From assembly GCA_002914845.1 (NCBI GenBank), contig JXTC01000291.1:308181-372180 (forward strand): a DNA stretch of 64,000 bases. The letters run 5' to 3'. Below are positions 22,261 through 35,470 of this stretch, one piece after another (the stretch's first letter is position 1; the number at the start of each line of letters is the position of its first letter). The DNA is from Trema orientale (Eukaryota; Streptophyta; Magnoliopsida; Rosales; Cannabaceae). Below the pieces are notes generated by a model. That model was not told the DNA's origin, ran no database searches, and was given only the letters and a program-made list of their open reading frames with translations. Both the position numbers and the translations under genes were made by a program.

Positions 22261-25088
22261 TTAAAGGTTTAGAAAGTTCAAATTTGTCCACCTTTTTATA
22301 AAAATAAAGATATGGTTTAAGAAAGAATAACACTTCGTAGTTTGACTGTATATGACAGTATAATTAAACTAGGAGATGTTGCATTCTCAAGGGAATATTA
22401 TTACTCGAAACAAAAGAGTTTCAATTATAGTACAAACATAAGGATTATAATTTTTAATTCCTCAAAGAAAAGATGCGAAGATAGATCACAAATACAATAG
22501 CGTCAAGATTTGTGAGTTACCATAATTTTTCAAGAGAATAAGACAACAAAGGCTACCAACAAACTATTAGCTTCAACACCTGCTCATAGATTGCGATCTT
22601 GGCGGGCTAGACTATATGATTCTAATACTAATTGAGATCCACACCCATTGGAAAGAAAAACAAATAAAATCTCATATTCAAGATCTGGTAAACGAACTTA
22701 AAATCCACACAAAAAATGGTACTAAAAATCATATCTAAATATGAGACTTATTAGAAAACTAAAATAAAACTGAAAAAATCTCTCATCCCTATGAGAGGTT
22801 AGGGAGAGAGATCATGAGGATGGGAGGAGGAGAGGGAGGAGAGGAGGCTATAGAAGGAGACGCTCCATCTCCGGCCTCTGTAAGAGCAGCGTACCAACTA
22901 CCAAATGAGTGTAATAAACAATAGGATCAATAAAATATATACTCCAAGTTTAAGAAATCAGATTATAAATATAGAAAACTTAATCTACTACACATAAAGA
23001 CACTTAATTCCATAAATAGCAAACTTTGGGACTTATGTCTAACTTTAATCCTCCACTTAAATTTTATATTTCCAGCAATGACTATTATTCATCAAATAAT
23101 AGTTTAGGTTTAAGAGCTGAAATAAAGGAAATTCGCTACAAATTCAAAATCCCACTTAAACCTTACCTTGACTAGTTTGAGTCTTTGCTAGACTTCTTGC
23201 CTTCTATCTAAACCAAACTGATTCCCAAGGCTTAGAAATAGATTTTTGAACTTAAGAGGACCTGAAGAAATCAATATTTACGTGGGAACAAGTAGAGAAT
23301 TGAAATTATAGGAAAAGACCTAAAAAGAAGAATTAGTAGAACTACCTTGACTAGTTTTGATCTATCTTGCTTTTTAGAGCTCCCACTTGAGTTCTACCAC
23401 TTGGAAACTCTTGGAGATGGTTAAGGGAAGTTGAGAGAAGTATAAAAAAGTATTGGAGAGGCTCAGGTCATGGCTGGAGAGAAAGAGAAGAGAAATGACC
23501 ATATTTGGTCTAAAAGTGATACTTAATGACTAAGAAATGACATAACTTAAATTCTAAGGGGTATTTTAGGTATTTTACTCCTTACTTTCCATGTGTCAAG
23601 CTCTAAAGCATCCTTAGCATACTCACCACATTACTGGTCAATCCGATACACCCAAGTGTAGACCAAAATGGTGAAACCTAGCTTAGAAAGTGAAATCTAG
23701 TCATACTTTGACTTATGATCCTATATGGCCAATCTTATTATAATCTGGTGGAACCTAGCCCCATAACCAATCATTATATATAAAAAGAAAGTCAATTAGA
23801 CTCTAATTAATAATGCAAACATAATATAATTGTCCAATTAATATAATGCACAAAAATAGTATTACGCGATTAAGCTGAATCTAAGCTAGCTTAGTACAAT
23901 AAAACACAAATCAGTGTCGTGAATGCCACCTCGTGCTTACCTAGAGCCGACAAATAAAATGCTATAAATGAATTATAGACATTGAATTAAAGCTATTTGA
24001 CGTGTTAAATTAACAGTGAATTCGGCTCTGAAATGCGTGAAAATTGTATTTTACCGAAAAACTACTATTTGACCAAGTTATCAACAAGTATGATCTTAAT
24101 GCATGTGTATATAGTACTACTTTTATAAATATATTTTTTTATTCATTTAGCACACCGAGCTCTCTCTCTGAAGGTATTGAACCTTTACACTGGATCGAGA
24201 CACTTTGACATTCATTAGTATAATAACATGTATGTAAATGCACATAACATAATGAATGAGCATGTTACCATGAAAGTAGTATTAATGAATTCTAGATGCC
24301 TAATATACAATTAGAACATGCTTATTATTGGCTTAGTATGCATGTGAGAATCTTGGGCACCACAGAGAAGCCGTTTTATCAAAAAAGAAAAAAAATCTGT
24401 TTTATCCCCTAAATTATTTATCTTTGCAGTACAAGTTAAGGGGTCAGGGTCAATTTATTTAAAACTATATATATATTATAAATTGTGCAATTAATATAAT
24501 TTGGCAGAATCTTAAACCTACATGGATTTTAACCGCAAAGTTAAAGAAAGATATTTAACCAACTTATACACCCCTAATTATTAAAGCCTAAGAGCCATTC
24601 TAGTCAAACCATTACTCCTACAAATCTGACTAATAATAGCATCCAAAAAAGTTAAAACCAACATAAAATATATAGGAAAGCCAAGAAAACCTTTTTCATA
24701 ATTGATATTTAACAAAAGATGAGAGTGATATCAATTATAAAACATTGTCCGTAATTGATCGCATATGTTTTGATTTGTTACACTTTTAATAATAGTATTG
24801 TTTGATATCATGATTATGAGTTTAATCAAAATTTATATTTTAACATCATTATACAATATTGACATATTCATTATTATATGAGCAATGTTGTGGGTACTAT
24901 TAATGGCTAACATTATATGAAGTGTAATTGTAATACTGACCGATTATAATCAATAAATGAGGTCATACATCAATACCACTAAAAATGTAATTATAATCAA
25001 CTAGTAATAGACTGACTCATTATGTGGTATTGAATACTATATAGTACTCCTTAGCATTACTCTTGTTTTTTATATATATATATGGTTG

Positions 25089-25319
25089 CCAATCCAGTAG
25101 GTATTTTTTTTTTTACCTATCTGTAAATATTTTTTTTTAGCCGTTGGATCGTCATCTAATGGTGATCCAACGGCTATAATGATGTACATGAAAAGATATG
25201 TATCATTAATACTATTTCTCTCTCTTACTTTTTAATATAAAAAAATGTGCAAAAAAAATTTTCATTGGCTAAATTGATACCTATGCATAGGTAAAAAAAA
25301 AAAATACCTACTGGATTGG
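25089..25319. mobile_element. MITE with GCCGTTGGATC hairpin core
   Basis: The ends are inverted: CCAATCCAGTAGGTATT on the left and the same word reverse complemented at 25,303-25,319, each followed by a T/A run and ACCTAT. The core has a perfect 12-bp hairpin, AGCCGTTGGATC (25139-25150) and GATCCAACGGCT (25164-25175). A second member of the family lies at 60.95-61.2 kb. TA-rich flanks hide any target duplication. Confidence 0.7.
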
Positions 25320-25372
25320 TATCCTATATATATATATTTATTTGTTAAAATTAACCATGGCTGCACCAATGA

Positions 25373-25519
25373 GTAATTCTTAGGAGTGCTCGAAGTCACT
25401 TGGAGGAGAGCTCTTGAGTTCGAGTCACATTTTCACCTAAGAATAGTTGTCAAATATAGGAGGTGACGATTCTAATCCTACTCATTTCTATTATTAGAAA
25501 AGAAAAAAAAAAAAAAAAA
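25373..25519 (+). mobile_element. tRNA-like SINE with target duplication
   Basis: A 147-bp element with a B-box-like GAGTTCGAGTCAC and a long A tail, flanked by CTGCACCAATGA (25361-25372) and CTACACCAATGA (25520-25531), a 12-base duplication with one difference. The A box is weak. Confidence 0.65.
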
Positions 25520-25651
25520 CTACACCAATGAAGAAGTGCATGGATTATCAATACTGAGTAGACTCTGTCCTAATAATGGATAGTGGTTTACTGTAAATGT
25601 ACTTGAAAAGCTTGATTAAAACTCATTTTACAAATAGGTGAACTACAAAAG

Positions 25652-26560
25652 TGTAACATCCCCTAATATCACACACATACGTATGAATAATTTTATAATT
25701 GTTTAGCAAAATCGAGACATGCTACTTAACTTAGGACTAACAAAATAATGGAAAATTAAAACCTTTTTATTAACTATTTTATCTTTCTTGAAGTAAAAGA
25801 AAAACTCCTCTCATAATTATACATGGTCTAACGTATACGTACATACACATTCATAAAGTGTACCTCTCATATAAATATACATAATATATACACTCAAAAC
25901 AGGCACAAAATCGCCTATCGGGAAACTATAACGTCAAAATACTCATATACACAAGCTGTGGTCAGAAAATTAGTGCTCCTCCTCTAAATTCACATATCAG
26001 CAGTATCATTTGCAATATAAGAACACATGTGAGTACAGAACTCAGTAAGTAACGAGTACAAAAATAATGGGTATATACCAGAAAACAGATATTTGTGTTA
26101 TTGGGATCCCTGTATATATTATATTACCTGACAAGACCGTGAATCATATACTGAACCACTCAAATAACTAATAGCTAATAACTAATCATAAGTCGTCGTA
26201 TGGAGGTCTAGAACCCCAAATACATTTCAGACCTTTCTGTGTACTACAGAGGTTCTCCCCATACCGCTACCAGAGTGTTCTCGAAGGAACCAGATAGTGT
26301 TCCCAAAGAAACTAGATAATGTCCTTGAAGAGACTAGATATCTGGGTGTTGGCGACACACATTATTAACCAATACTCGTTAAGCAATATAAATACACTAC
26401 ATGTTCATACTTCATGCATGTCAGAATAATAGTTTCAGATGTTATGTTCCAGACATGACAAAATAACGGATACATATGTTCACATAATTAGAAGATTCCA
26501 CATATTTACATATATAGAAAATTTTTTATATTGCATGTGTAACGTTATTTACCTCGATTT
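25652..26560 (-). mobile_element. LTR-like remnant in reverse orientation, Gypsy type
   Basis: The right end of the element, read on the minus strand, finishes in GGGGATGTTACA, and the plus strand starts TGTAACATCCCC, the classic terminus of many plant Gypsy LTRs. Inside, on the minus strand, are TTACTTACTGAGTTCTGTAC and GATACTGCTGATATGTGAAT, similar in style to the remnant at 21.6 kb. No coding domains were seen; it is a fossil. The left boundary is a guess. Confidence 0.4.
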
Positions 26561-27978
26561 ATGAACTTTATGTGATTTTATGTGAAATACTCCCGCTCAA
26601 GATACATTTGACATGTCTCTAATATTTTTCAAGTAATAAATTTATCCAATAAATATGCATATGATGCCATAGAAATTATTATGTTAAACATTCTTGCTTG
26701 AAAGTAACTAATTAAGGAGATACCAATTTATAGGGTAACAGTTGTTAGATTATAAAATTCTCTTGTAATAATATGGTATTCTAGATAGGTAAAACTAGAA
26801 AAGCATGCACATAATTAAAGGATCCATATAATTATAAATCTGAAATGAAATTTTAAATTCTAAAATTTATTATGATCAATCAAATCCTAATACACGTCTA
26901 CACAAAACTAGAAAATAATGGTCAACTTAATAAACTAAAGCTTATTATGAGCATGTACCCATGAAATATAAGAAATATCATATAATAATTAATTACTTTG
27001 GTAAGTATGTAAATATAAATATAACATTACAATAGTTGATAAAAAAAAATGTCCAATCAACTTCTAGTTTCTATGCAAATTCAGAAGAAAATGGCCAATA
27101 ACTCAAAGTATAGTTTATATAAATATAATACATATATATAGACTATAATAATAATAATAATAATCACAACAATCAACAATTATCTCAATGATATCCTTAT
27201 ATGTAGTTGATAATTCATTAATAAACAGATTTCAAAAGTAAGAAGGTTCACGGCTTTAACTATAAATATACAGAGAATTATATTCACTACACAACAACAC
27301 TTGCTAAAAAAAAGAACTTACCTTTTTGTCCTAATATATTTTAATGGCAGAACAATCTCTTTCTAACTTAATTATTTCCAAGAAACATACTATATGAAAG
27401 GAGAGAAAAATAGCTAATCGGTGGACTTGCTGGAGCATATCTCTTTAACTTTGTGCAGATCATATATAAAGATGAGGTAATAATCGACTCAGTTAATAAA
27501 TAATATTATTTATATACACCTATATATATTTTAAAAAAATAAAATAATAAATAACTTACATAACCATCAGAATAATAAGACAATACTAATACCATAAATA
27601 GGCTTGTAAAACAAGAATAAAACTATATAAAACGTATAACTAATCAATTTCTTTAATAAAATTTTTATAAGTCCGAAGCCACCTTAACTAGTAGAAAAGA
27701 AATAAAGTAATATAAGTGGGTAGTAACATATAAATGTATAACATGATAATATTTGATTTAATACACGTCAAATTTGTACCAAAAAGCAATTCTGGAGTAT
27801 TTTACTGCAAATTATCTTAAAACATAATAAGGGTTAATAATCATAATAATTTAAAACCAAAAATTAAAATAGTAGGTAGACATGACACTAATATAATTGA
27901 AAATGATGTGTAACTACATTATTATTGGCTCTTTAATTATGTGAGGAATTGGGTGTCATTAGGAAATTTAAGATATCA

Positions 27979-28314
27979 TAAAAAGAATACCGCAAAGTTT
28001 GAGTATTCTGCAATTTAAACCCTAAAATTTAGACTCTACAAAATACTATATTGAGATTAAAAATTTCTAAAAATTAATATCTTAAACTGACTTTTTGACC
28101 AATTTTAGTAATGAAAAAATAAAAATATCAGATATTAAAACTAGATTAGTCCTTATTATTCTTTTTAATTTTGAGGATATTATTATCTTTTACTAAAAAA
28201 AATCAACCTAAGATATTAATTTTTTAAAATTCTTAATTTCAGAGTATTATTTTATAAAGTCCAAACTTTAAGATTTAAATTGCAGAATACTCGAATCTCA
28301 AGTTATTTTTTTAC
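27979..28314. mobile_element. long fold-back MITE, family A copy 1
   Basis: Two inverted arms of roughly 120 bp each: the left arm has GAGTATTCTGCAATTTAAAC and GAGATTAAAAATTTCTAAAA, and the right arm contains their reverse complements. The central part is AT-rich. A second copy lies at 47.96-48.32 kb. If transcribed, it would fold into a long hairpin. Confidence 0.75.
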
Positions 28315-29092
28315 GGCTTACCTTTTTTACGAAATGATGCTTTTCAATTAATTAATTAAATGCTAAAAGCATATGTACTGCTAATCAATTAACAAACACC
28401 TTAAAATATGTTTTTATTAGTCTGAAGTGCTGAAAAGGCTAAGCCTGCGATCACTTTCTATATCATACTTTAATTGTTTATCAAAAAATATTTATTTCTA
28501 AGTAAAATAAAGAGTGAAACCAAAATCCTCATAATCCATTTTACTTTCCAAAAAAGAAAAAAAAAAAAAAAAAACATCAATTTCCTTTTTTTTTCCCGGA
28601 AGGGCTTTTCCCCCTTTTTTTTTTCATTCCTAAAAGTAATGGCAAAGTATGAATATTGCAACATACTAATTGGAATTAACATTTAGCCATACCAAAGACG
28701 AGTGACACGACTAAAGGGGTGTTATAAATTCAGTTGAAGCAAAGATATGGTATGGGCGAAAAACTAAGCACTATGCGTGTGTTTTTGCCTGGATTAATTG
28801 ATTAAGTAAGATAGCTTCAAATATAACCAAAAAAAATAAAAAATAAAAGAAAATATAATAAAATATAGCGAAATGGGATTATGTGAAAGTATTACATAAA
28901 GAATGAGAATGAGATGAGATTAAATTATTGATGAGATCTCCATTTCGCCCAATTGTTTGTGCGAAGCAAATTTTGGCTCACCTCAATGAAAAAACAGCTT
29001 TTTATTGTAACAAACATTCAGGTTTATTCGACTACTCTTCTTGTGGACTTAGCATAGCCGGGGATGTATTAGAGGGGCAGAAGAAAAGCCAA

Positions 29093-32000
29093 TCAGTTGT
29101 TTCCATAGACCCACTTCTCTGCATTGCTTGTGTAAGTTACTAACTCCTCTGGCTTGAACCACAGACTGATTTCGTCTTTGGCCGTCTCCGGACCATCACT
29201 CCCATGAATGATGTTTCTGTATAGCAAACAAAAAGACATGATCAAGAGAACGACCGACGTAATGCATGCGATTCTCCTCATTTGAGATGTTCATTTGTTT
29301 TTGCTGAGTTAAAGTGTAGGGAGGGGCGACCAGCCATAGCAAACTCTCTGGGCGTAAACAAAGCTGCCCCACACGCTAAGGAATATCAGCTTTGAGATAT
29401 GGCTACTTAGGTGAGGAGACAAAGCACGTTTTCTCAGCCTTACTAAGGACGAATGGACACTAAGCCAGTAAACTAACTAAACCTCAAACGTTCCACACGG
29501 GACTTGAACTTGAGAACTACTAGCTGCCAAACCTCTTGAGAGTAAAGCCAATGCCACTAGGATGAATACCTTGGTGGTATTTGAGACGTTCATTTCGGAA
29601 GTTGAAACTTAGTGACAAAATAAGACTCGAAAAACCGGATGGAAGGATAGAAAAATAGAAGCCTGCTCAATAACCGTTCGGTTTTTTGTCTTTTGTTTTT
29701 GAAAAGTGAAGATAACGATGGAGACAACCCTTAAACCAAAATAAAAGATGAAAAATGATTTACGCTAAAAAAAGATATGAAAGTGGTACCAGGCAAGTAC
29801 TAGAATATCCAAAATTTGGGTTTGTACCTTCCAACGACGACAGCTAGATCACCTCTGATGGTTCCAGGTTCAGATTTTTGAGGATCTGTGGCTCCAATGA
29901 GTTTTCTACCATACTTGATTACTCCCTCTCCTTCCCAGACCTGAAAAGGAGGTAAAAGAATGCGTTTAGCTAGTCGAAATGCTGCTGGTAAAACATGGAA
30001 TATTAAGAGTCCTAACTAACCATTGCAATGACAGGGCCAGAGCTAAGAAACTCGCACAGACCATTGAAGAAGGGCCTTTCCTTCAGATCATGGTAATGCT
30101 TCTGAGCAAACTCCTTTGAAGGAACCACAATCTTTATGGCAACGAGTTTAAACCCTTTTCGCTCAAATCTGGCTATGATTTCCGAAATCTGGAGAAGAAA
30201 ATATTATAGGCTAAGCAATAGAATAGGGAACACAAAAATGATTCTCTTTTTCACATGAACAAACAAACACAAAAGAGAAAATTTCAAAATTTAATACGAA
30301 CAAATTCACAAAACATACTCTTTCAACAAAGGCAACACCGCAAAGTTGGGTTTATGTTTTAAAGAATGGATTCAGATGCAAACTCTAACACAAAACTACC
30401 AACAGGTGAGGAGATACATTATTGAAAAGGATTTTGAAGTCAATTGCCCCTGTCTACTTAAGTAATATTGAAAGTTTAGCCCCAACCACAATGGTCTTAA
30501 GTGAGATTCACCATGACAAGTTGACAATACGAATACATTTCAGGGGCGCAGCAAACAGAGGTTATATAGTTAGCTTACCAGTCCTCTTTGCACCCCATCA
30601 GGCTTGATAGCAATAAAAGTGCGTTCGAACTGGATAGAGAAGAAAAAAGCTTCAGAATAACGCAAGCAAAAACAATATTTACAACAGGAAAAACAAAGGG
30701 GGAATCTGAGGTGCTCAAAATACCTCTGCGGCGTGAACCTCCTGGTCCAATAGCATGTAGGCTACATATATAGAAAAAGAAAAGCGGTATTAGAAGAATG
30801 AGGAAAGAATATGAAGTTGTTGAAATGCATGAATAATCCCATTAATGTGGACTGGCATAGTCATTTTAGTGAAACTCGATTAGTTTGGACCATGTCATAT
30901 TCTTTTGGAGCATCTGTGATATAGTATAATTTTGTCATAAGTTACACATGTAAATTACACTGCAAGAGCCCGTAATGAGATGAACCCATTCCTGTTGCAC
31001 TTAGGTTCTCCCTACTTTCACGCTCCAAATAGAGATGATGGCTTGCCATTAAGTAAATTAGACTAATTAGTCATTGAAAAGAGTAGAGAATATTCTCTTC
31101 TTTCACAAATCTATTTCAGAGAGCATAACGCTACTTATTAATTAGCACGTGAAACTAATAGGAAAGGCACAGCACCTTTAACTTTTAGCCAACTTCAAAA
31201 ATTGATATTAGGATTTAGGACATTTCACCATCCATTGGGGTTGGGGACAACCGAACCTGAAAGTACCGACATCACAAATTGATTTGGCTTTTCTGCACCG
31301 GGAGAGTAGGAACTTATGACACTAAAAAGGATCAGCTGATAGAATATTGTGTATAGACTTGTGTAATCATTGACAACTCACTCTAATGTCATATTAAAGG
31401 ACAATATGGATAACTATATAACTAATTAGGTATGGAAATAAATATGGGTCATAGTAAGAAAGAAATTGAATAACTAACTAACAAGAGGTTCATGGACTCT
31501 CTCTTTGTCAACTTTGGTCAAACCATTGAGCCAAGTTCTTCTCTAGACATACACATAATTAAAATCCTTTGAGATTTTAGGGTATTGGTTAAAAACATGA
31601 CTTCACCTTATTATGTAGATTGTGCTAAGTATTGGAAGAGTATTCTAAGAGACAAATAAAAGAAATGCAATACCAAGCTTAAGAGGTAATTCAAATTATA
31701 TTATGTTAATATAGCCTAAAATTACAAATAAGTATTGTTTAGTCTTAGACATAACAAATGAGCTGCATTTAACTGTTTCAATTATAATTTTGTAATTAAT
31801 TATGCTCATTATTTATTTAGCTCTAACAATTGGTATCAGAGACATCTTTAGTAATCATCGCATAAATAAATTGTGACTTCTAAACTTAATGTCATTTCCT
31901 CCTTCGTGAGTATAGTAGTCATCTCATTTACGCTCTAATTGTTCTATTGAGTATTGACCTAATTAAGTCAAACTAAGGAAATTGAACTTGCATTGACTAC

Positions 32001-34366
32001 CTTTTATGATGGACAGGTGGAGTTTTGGATGCTAGAGACCATATCACAAAGCTTGAATTATTCTTTCAAAAGCTTCTTAAAGGGATCGACATAGATCTTG
32101 GTGAAAACTTTCTTGTATGGCATAGCATGAGGTATCTTTCCCCTCAGCTAATCTCAACTAGGTCAGACAATAATACTCAACAAAATTATTGAAACTTATA
32201 CTCACTGAAGAGGAAGATTTACATTAAGTTTAGAACGACGAAATATATTTTTATAGTGACTACAAAAGATGATTCTGGTACCAATTATCAGAGTTGAATA
32301 CAAAATGCTCATAATTAATTATCAAATAATAACTCAATCAATAACTAAATATAGCTCATTTATTATGTTCAAAATATAAACAATTCTCCTTTACAATTTA
32401 AGGCATATCAACATAGTACAATTTAGAAATTATCTCCTAGGCTTGGATTACAATCTAAAAACCAACTAAGAACAAGATAGCAAGAGGTTTGATATAGATT
32501 CTCCTTTCTTTGTCTCTTAGAACACTCCCAAAACTAAGAACAAGATAGCAAGAGGTTTGATATAGATTCTCCTTTCTTTGTCTCTTAGAACACTCCCAAA
32601 ACTTAGCTTATTCTACATGACAAGGTATAGTCTTATTTTCAACCAATACCTAACATCACAAAAAGCTTCATAGGTCTTAATTATGTGCATGTCTAGGGGA
32701 AGTATTTCGACCCAATGGGCTAACTAAAGTTGGCAAAGAGAAGGAATCTACAAACCTCTAGCTAGTCAATTATTCAATGTTCATCCTACTATAGTTCATA
32801 TTCTATATAGTAATTGTAGCAAATGACCATCAGTAATTAGAGTTATTTTATAGACAAATTAAAAAATGTCCGTATTTTTTTTAAAATAGCTACATAACCG
32901 TTTGTATGAAAATTGAAATTGAGGATATCAATTATCAGATTGTTAGTATTTACACCATCTGGCATTGTGAATATGATACATATATATACACACGCCAGAA
33001 TTGATATTTTCGGCCATTTTCCTACAAAATTTAGAAAACTGACATTTACTTAAAAAGGCACTCAAAATTCTGCCATTTCGCTAAAATCCCCTATTTAATA
33101 ATATGCACAATTAATCTACATAACATGCTTTGCATTTTTTAGCCCAAATATTAACATGTATTAAAACAGAATATAACATGTCCGTCAGAGATGCTCTTAT
33201 TATTTCAACAAGAAAGGCAAAACTGGGAAACTGATACACAATCTCCATAGTACGTGCAAAATCTTGGATAGGATATAACATGAAAAAATGAAAACTGGTT
33301 TTATGAACATACCTGCAGCAGGGAGGGCAAGAGCTCCAGAAATCCATCCATTGTATGCATTTCCAGCACCAGCCCTTCCAAAGTCTGAAGCTAAGAAAGG
33401 CACCTTTCCCCTGCCGGCTACGGCCGCTGCGGCAGCCACAGCTCGTCCCTCTGGAAAGAGGACAACACTACTTATACACACAACACAAGGATGTGGGCAT
33501 ATATATACACAAATATTTTGGTTGAATGATATGAAGATACAGAGAAATGCTACCCTCAGACATGTCGTCTACCGTAACACTTGTCAAACTTATATATATT
33601 TGTGAGATACATCTTACCCTAACACTCTTTGAACACATATTTTGTACACAAATTCACAAATAGTATACGTAACAATTTAAAAGAAAATAAATTATAAAGA
33701 TCCATATACGTATGTATCTACATACATGATACATGAACACATACAAATACACGTTGATCAAATCTCAACGACAAAAATAATTATCATTTGATTGATTCTT
33801 TCTTTCGATTTATGATTAAATAAATAGTTATCAGAAAATGCCAAACCGGGATTTTCACAAGTGGGCCATCTCAAGGTCCACACGTGCACACCAAATCACA
33901 TAGATCAATCATTTCAGATCTAACGTTCCATACTTCCATTGCAACAAAAGAGTGAACAGTGATCCTAAAAACTAATAATGATAACACAAAAGATTATCTT
34001 TTAAGATTATCTTTTTTTTTTTTTTCTTTTTGACTAAAAACAATCATTTCCTCCTAAAGCTTATGGCTCTTCAAGAATTTTTTTTTTTCTTTTTCTCTCT
34101 GGTAAAACATTTTCCTTCAAAAAAAACAAGTACCCAGTTCACAGATCGGCATGAAGGCTGGAAATCATAAGAAACCCAATAAAGTTTCAACAAAACACAA
34201 CAGTTACAGCACCAAAAACGACTGAAACTCATAGAAATGAGGACTGAAAAAAAATGATTTAATAGAAGAAAAAAAAAGGAATACCAAAGTAAAAACGAGC
34301 GTTCTTAGAAGCAATGAGGATGGACCTGGCGGCTTTAGAAGCAGATCTGCAAATTTGAGAGCTCAT
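29093..34366 (-). CDS. NDPK3: nucleoside diphosphate kinase 3, mitochondrial
   Basis: Seven exons on the minus strand: 34366-34285, 33450-33313, 30761-30724, 30629-30579, 30188-30021, 29940-29828, 29216-29093; 237 aa, the length of plant NDPK3. The enzyme transfers the gamma phosphate from ATP to NDPs via a phospho-histidine. The NDK domain begins at residue 87 ([17 protein letters not shown]) and holds the [13 protein letters not shown] and GATDP elements and the active-site NIIHGSDG, with catalytic His201. Residues 1-85 form a mitochondrial presequence rich in Arg, Ala and Ser plus a hydrophobic ALALPAAAYML stretch, as in Arabidopsis NDPK3 (At4g11010), known from the intermembrane space. 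Intron 2 (33312-30762) carries an LTR-like palindrome and intron 6 a SINE. A TC repeat lies just upstream of the ATG. Confidence 0.95.
29297..29578 (-). mobile_element. tRNA-derived SINE in NDPK3 intron 6
   Basis: A 282-bp element in the same orientation as the gene. On the minus strand it has an A-box-like TAGTGGCATTGGC, a B-box-like AGTTCAAGTCCC and a 3' end AACTCAGCAAAAACA. It is flanked by ATTTGAGATGTTCATTT (29280-29296) and ATTTGAGACGTTCATTT (29579-29595), a 17-base duplication with one difference. The left flank lies close to the acceptor site of exon 7 (64 bases). Confidence 0.75.
31668..32450. mobile_element. head-to-head LTR-like palindrome (TRIM/Copia-like fossil)
   Basis: Inside NDPK3 intron 2, a left arm (about 31,668-31,846) and a right arm (about 32,270-32,450) are inverted copies, diverged but clearly alignable (for example GCTCATAATTAATTA, GCTCATTTGTTATGT and their complements). 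The left arm ends at TGGTATCAGAG (31831-31841), the tRNA-Met primer-binding word that follows the LTR in Copia and TRIM elements; the right arm has a mirror version. The 420-bp spacer has no recognisable intact coding domain. It is a decayed fossil. Confidence 0.5.
32464..32599. repeat. perfect 68-bp tandem duplication
   Basis: The segment starting AACTAAGAACAAGATAGC at 32464 repeats at 32532 with no difference that I can see. It lies in NDPK3 intron 2, just beyond the LTR-like palindrome. Confidence 0.85.
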
Positions 34367-34388
34367 TTTGGGTAGCTGAGGTGGGAAG

Positions 34389-34389
34389 T

Positions 34390-34427
<38 letters not shown>
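34389..34427. repeat. (GA)n microsatellite in the NDPK3 5' UTR
   Basis: On the minus strand this is a TC-rich tract ending about 23 bases before the NDPK3 start codon, a common feature of plant 5' leaders. Reading frames across it are low complexity. Confidence 0.85.
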
Positions 34428-34712
34428 CGCAGAGAACAATATGAGATTTTTGGGAGTGTGGAACAGCGGAAGTGAGCGCTTTGGTTGGAGCTTTGGAAAG
34501 TTTTCAATGTTATATGTCAAAACGACAGGGATTGATCCTTTTTACTTTGTGTGGCCAGGTCAAACCCTACCCAAAACGTTTTGTGGGAAGCGAACCAATA
34601 ATAATACAAAACAAATACAAGTGCAATTCCTTCAAGAAAAAACCAACAAAAAACAAAACAAAACCAAAAACAAAAAAAAAAAAAAAAACCAAAAAACAAA
34701 CCATATTGAGAC

Positions 34713-35470
34713 GGGCCAATTTGGTAGATAGCTTTTAAGGAAAACACTTTTAGCTGTGCTGAAGGAAAATTCCGCTCTAGCGTAAAGTAGTAAAGTGTTT
34801 GATAAGCTGTAATTTTAAAGTACTGTGACTTGAAAAAACTGTATTAAAGTGTTTGGTAAACTGTATGACTGAATTGTTGTGAAAATATAAAATGACTAAA
34901 ATAAACATCATTATACAATTATGCATATTTATAGAGAGAACTTATTGATATTTTTTACAATTATGCATATTTGTACATATTAAAGATATAAATATTTTTT
35001 TTTTAAAAATGATATGAAAATAAACTTAATTAAATTAGTTACTCAATTAAATTTATTTTATTTTATTTTAATTTACTTTATTTTCATCTGAATTTAAAAT
35101 TTTATTAAAGAATTAATTTGGTTACTTCAAAATAATTAATATGAAGAGTATTTTAGTCAATTGTGATTTAAATATATTAATACTTTTTCCAAAAAAAAAT
35201 TGATATGAAAATAAATTCAATTAAATGTGTGACATTTTTACTTTTAAGTTAGGGTATTTTAGCTATTATGATTTATTCATTAAAAGATAGTGTAGATTCC
35301 TGCATAATCTAAAAACCAAAACTGCCTTAGGCCAGTTTTGGCTTTTAGCTGCAGCTTTGTCAAAAATTATTGAATAATCTGATTTTCAGGTTTTTAACAA
35401 ACACTTTTTAGCTCACAGATTATTCGAAATGTACTTTTAGCTCGTCAAGAAGCTAAACCAAACTGACCCC
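34713..35470. mobile_element. hAT-like MITE in the NDPK3 upstream region
   Basis: About 758 bp. Left end GGGCCAATTTGGTAGATAGC and right end, reverse complemented, GGGGTCAGTTTGGTTTAGCT form worn inverted repeats, and inner words such as CAAAACTGCC and AGTTTTGGCTTTTAGCTGC also fold. It begins about 350 bases upstream of the NDPK3 start codon, so it may supply part of the promoter. No clear target duplication was found. Confidence 0.5.

Larger units (their letters stand above)
20758..29092. other. large AT-rich intergenic region, no host gene seen
   Basis: No reading frame of gene-like composition appears. Two LTR-like remnants in opposite orientation, a MITE with a strong hairpin core, a SINE with target duplication and a long fold-back element are listed separately. 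Between about 22.3 and 25.0 kb and 26.6 and 27.95 kb I see only AT-rich sequence of unknown origin, possibly more LTR-retrotransposon debris. Confidence 0.6.

Noticed and set aside
33288-33605. 105-codon plus-strand frame
   Set aside because: It is the antisense shadow of NDPK3 exon 2.
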